Below, piece after piece: positions 5,977-7,834 of a DNA stretch of 7,834 nt. The position numbers were made by a program, and so were the translations under genes. The notes beneath the pieces were generated by a model that worked only from the letters and a program-made list of their open reading frames with translations, did not search any database and had not been told where the DNA came from. How positions within the stretch are numbered: position 1 is the first letter of the stretch; the number at the start of each line of letters is the position of its first letter. Source of the stretch: Candidatus Lloydbacteria bacterium RIFCSPLOWO2_02_FULL_54_12 (GTDB lineage Bacteria; Patescibacteriota; Minisyncoccia; Phycocordibacterales; UBA6899); the NCBI GenBank assembly GCA_001819095.1, contig MHLS01000049.1, positions 1-7,834 of the forward strand. The letters are read 5' to 3'.

Positions 5977-6036
5977 ACTTTTTACCAAGGGCAGCCCTTG
6001 GGGCAAGATTCTTAAGGGCTGCCCTTGGCAAAAAGT
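5977..6036 (+). repeat. 23-bp near-perfect hairpin between prepilin genes (AAGGN8CCTT family)
   Basis: The arms 5977-5999 and 6014-6036 match in 22 of 23 positions, with one A/C mismatch at 5984/6029, around a 14-base loop. The inner 13-mers are AAGGGCAGCCCTT (5987-5999) and AAGGGCTGCCCTT (6014-6026). The stem starts with a T-run and ends with an A-run, the reverse of an intrinsic terminator on either strand. The element fills most of the gap between the preceding stop (5971) and the ATG at 6053. It shares ATTCTTAAGGG with the hairpin before pilC. Confidence 0.87.
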
Positions 6037-6052
6037 GGAAACAAAAAAGATT

Positions 6053-7621
6053 ATGAAAGTTCGAACACAAATATTTAAACAAAAAAACGGCGGCTGGAGC
6101 ACGCTCGAACTCCTGATCGCACTCGGTATCATGACGGTTGTTCTTGTTCCTGCGACACAAGTCGTGCTTGGTAACACCGAATTTGCCCGCGACACGCGCT
6201 TCTCGCAGGCGGCACTCGTCATGGCCGAGCACAATATCGAAAATGCGGGGCGCGAACTCCATGCCGACTGGGATTCCGCTACGACCGAGTATGATTCGAC
6301 TTCCGAAGTTTTGCCGGATGAAAAGAGTGAAACGATGACCATCACCGACATTTCCGAATGTCTGAAAGAAGTGACAAGCCAGCTCGATTGGAACAACTCA
6401 CCGATCCGCTCGCAGGCGACCGGCATTACGACGCTTGTGACAAATCCGAGCGAAGTAAGGAGGTTAGGCGGTGGTTGCAACACTATGCCACCTTCAGGTG
6501 ATTGGGATACCCCCGAAGTTTTGGGTTACACATCCCCCAGTGTAATTGATGGAGAGGCAACGGGGATTGATGTCATGAATTTTGCCGGCCAACGTTATGC
6601 TTTTTTAACATCAGTACACAGTAGTCCTGCCAAGGATGATTTTTGGGTCATTGATGGTACTGACCCGGAATCGACCCCTCCGCCAGTTGTCGGACAGATA
6701 CACGTAAGTCCGGGACTAAACGCGATTGATGTTGCGCGACTAGAGATTGGTGGCGTTTCCAAAACCTATGCTTTTGCCGCGAATGACGACAACGCAGATC
6801 ATTTGATGGTGATTGACATCACTGATCCGTTAACTGCCACCCACTTGGTGAGCGCGTCTCGTTCTTTGCCGGAGATGACAACCGGTGTTGCGCGAAGCAT
6901 ATTTTACTATGACGAAAAAGTATACATTGGAACGCAGTATTTGGGGTGCCCGTTATGTCCCTCCACGCAAAATAATGAATTCCACATTTTTGACGTCTCT
7001 GACCCAACGAGTCCTGTTTGGGAAGGGAGTATTGATGTTGATCGAAACGTGAATGCTATTGTGGTGAGTGATGGTGTTGCCTACCTCGCCACCGGCCCCG
7101 GATCTTCAAGTCCGTATACGCCACTCAAGATATTTGATGTTGACCCCGACTCACTCACCTATTTACAAGAGATAGGGTCCTTCGCTGTCCCAAGTGATGA
7201 ACAAGGAACCAGCCTCTATCTACTGGGGACCAAACTTTATTTAGGCAGAGAACGTGCGACAGCCTCGAATAAGGACTTCTATATTTTAGATGTAACGAAC
7301 CCCGTAGCGCCACAGGAATTTCCTGGGGGAAGCTCTGTGAAACTTGCATTAACCGGGGCCACCGCCGTGGTGAAAGATATTGAGGTGCAGGGCCGCTATG
7401 CTTTTTTGGCAATTGAAAATACCACCTCGCAAGACACGTTTCAAGTGTGGGATGTGGCAACGACCAATGACTTACGAAGGCTTAATGTGTGTACTGCCGG
7501 CGATCCTCTGCCGCAAGACATGAATGGCCTTGTGTTTGTCGACAATCTCATTTTCGCTTCATTTAGGAGTAATGCAGCCTTTCGAATTCTTTATGACACC
7601 CCGGACGTTTGCATACCATAA
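6053..7621 (+). CDS. large type IV prepilin fused to an LVIVD-type beta-propeller
   Basis: From ATG 6053 the protein has 522 residues. The leader ends in Gly-Gly (13-14), and the mature protein starts WSTLELLIALGIMTVV with Glu at +5, so it should be cut by prepilin peptidase; Trp at +1 is unusual. After a pilin helix (15-40) and a linker of about 100 residues, a repeated strand motif of the type FxIxDxxxP appears. Its copies are FWVIDGTDP (197), LMVIDITDP (251), FHIFDVSDP (310), LKIFDVDPD (358), FYILDVTNP (409), FQVWDVATT (463) and a degenerate FRILYDTPD (510). The spacing is 47-59 residues, which fits a seven-bladed LVIVD propeller. I infer an extracellular, pilus-tip adhesin or sensor. A GTG at 6035 is in frame but lies in the hairpin and is less likely. 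GC falls from about 62% (6181-6240) to 38-47% (6541-6660), suggesting an acquired propeller domain. Confidence 0.88.
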   Translation: MKVRTQIFKQKNGGWSTLELLIALGIMTVVLVPATQVVLGNTEFARDTRFSQAALVMAEHNIENAGRELHADWDSATTEYDSTSEVLPDEKSETMTITDISECLKEVTSQLDWNNSPIRSQATGITTLVTNPSEVRRLGGGCNTMPPSGDWDTPEVLGYTSPSVIDGEATGIDVMNFAGQRYAFLTSVHSSPAKDDFWVIDGTDPESTPPPVVGQIHVSPGLNAIDVARLEIGGVSKTYAFAANDDNADHLMVIDITDPLTATHLVSASRSLPEMTTGVARSIFYYDEKVYIGTQYLGCPLCPSTQNNEFHIFDVSDPTSPVWEGSIDVDRNVNAIVVSDGVAYLATGPGSSSPYTPLKIFDVDPDSLTYLQEIGSFAVPSDEQGTSLYLLGTKLYLGRERATASNKDFYILDVTNPVAPQEFPGGSSVKLALTGATAVVKDIEVQGRYAFLAIENTTSQDTFQVWDVATTNDLRRLNVCTAGDPLPQDMNGLVFVDNLIFASFRSNAAFRILYDTPDVCIP

Positions 7622-7834
7622 CAGAGGCTTCACACTCATCGAAGCCCTCCTCTACATCGCGCTCTTCACGATCGTGGTTGGCGGCGGGCTCCTAACCATT
7701 TTCGGACTCCTGCAATCAAGCGAGGGGACGAGACAGCGGATCGCAATTGAAGCAGAAGGAAATTTCATTATGAAAAAGCTTGACTGGGCGGTAAACGGCT
7801 CGGCGGTCTCTCTCCCGTCTTCCGGCAACTCCGG
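7593..7834 (+). CDS. type IV prepilin, N-terminal part (3' end outside window)
   Basis: An ATG at 7593 opens a frame that overlaps the preceding gene's 3' end by 29 bases and stays open to the window edge, giving 80 complete codons. The 12-residue leader MTPRTFAYHNRG is followed by mature FTLIEALLYIALFTIVVGGG, with Glu at +5 and a long hydrophobic helix. This is a canonical class III prepilin. The downstream EGNFIMKKLDWAVNG is amphipathic and resembles minor pilins of the PilW/GspJ kind, but the fragment is too short to assign. The overlap suggests translational coupling with the propeller-bearing pilin, and the two may be partners in a tip complex. Confidence 0.88.
   Translation, partial: MTPRTFAYHNRGFTLIEALLYIALFTIVVGGGLLTIFGLLQSSEGTRQRIAIEAEGNFIMKKLDWAVNGSAVSLPSSGNS

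Noticed and set aside
4281..6036. The three hairpins in the pil genes as ordinary rho-independent terminators.
   Set aside because: None is followed by a T-run on the + strand, one lies inside a coding sequence, and one has its T- and A-runs in the wrong order on both strands. They also interrupt what appears to be a single operon.
6035..6052. GTG at 6035 as start of the propeller-bearing prepilin.
   Set aside because: It lies in the right arm of the hairpin and adds only six residues. ATG 6053 gives a compact 14-residue basic leader before the cleavage site.
5549..6483. Two long reverse-strand ORFs of 237 codons each (5549-6262 and 5770-6483).
   Set aside because: They lie antisense to two clear prepilin genes, resemble no protein family I know, and run straight through a hairpin element. 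They look like shadow frames in GC-rich coding DNA.

Overview
The window reads as a piece of a small-genome bacterial chromosome, most likely a member of the Patescibacteria/CPR group (Parcubacteria-like). This placement is inferred from gene style, not from a marker gene. The signs are a very short ATP synthase epsilon subunit, a four-helix-bundle (23S rRNA intervening-sequence-type) gene inside the atp operon, a compact PilB without its N-terminal regulatory domain, a run of GFTL(V/I)E prepilins, and an almost complete lack of Shine-Dalgarno sequences before the starts. All genes lie on the + strand and are tightly packed.

Region 1 (1-2957) is the distal part of an F1Fo ATP synthase operon: the 3' end of atpG (gamma), an unrecognised 119-residue ORF, atpD (beta), an AT-rich four-helix-bundle gene bounded by CTAG-rich repeats, and a truncated-type atpC (epsilon). 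The two extra genes interrupt the usual atpG-atpD-atpC order and differ in base composition from atpD. The operon ends at a perfect 20-bp hairpin.

Region 2 (2958-7834) is a type IV pilus (T4P) assembly operon. A promoter (TTGCTT, 17 bp, TATAAT) sits so close to the pilB start that the transcript would be nearly leaderless. Next come pilB (assembly ATPase), pilC (inner-membrane platform), a GspH/FimT-like prepilin, a large prepilin whose C-terminal part looks like a seven-bladed LVIVD beta-propeller, and a third prepilin that runs off the window. PilB would power PilC to assemble the pilins. The propeller-bearing pilin is too bulky for the filament shaft and is inferred to sit at the tip, perhaps as an adhesin.

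The most unusual feature is a family of four hairpin elements (2904-2957, 4281-4325, 5496-5530, 5977-6036). Each has two reverse-complementary arms containing a 13-mer of the form AAGGN-NNN-N'CCTT that is itself a quasi-palindrome. The variable bases differ between elements but remain complementary between the two arms of each element, which is the pattern expected of a conserved structure. Three of the four abut or overlap translation starts of pilus genes, and one encodes part of a prepilin leader peptide.
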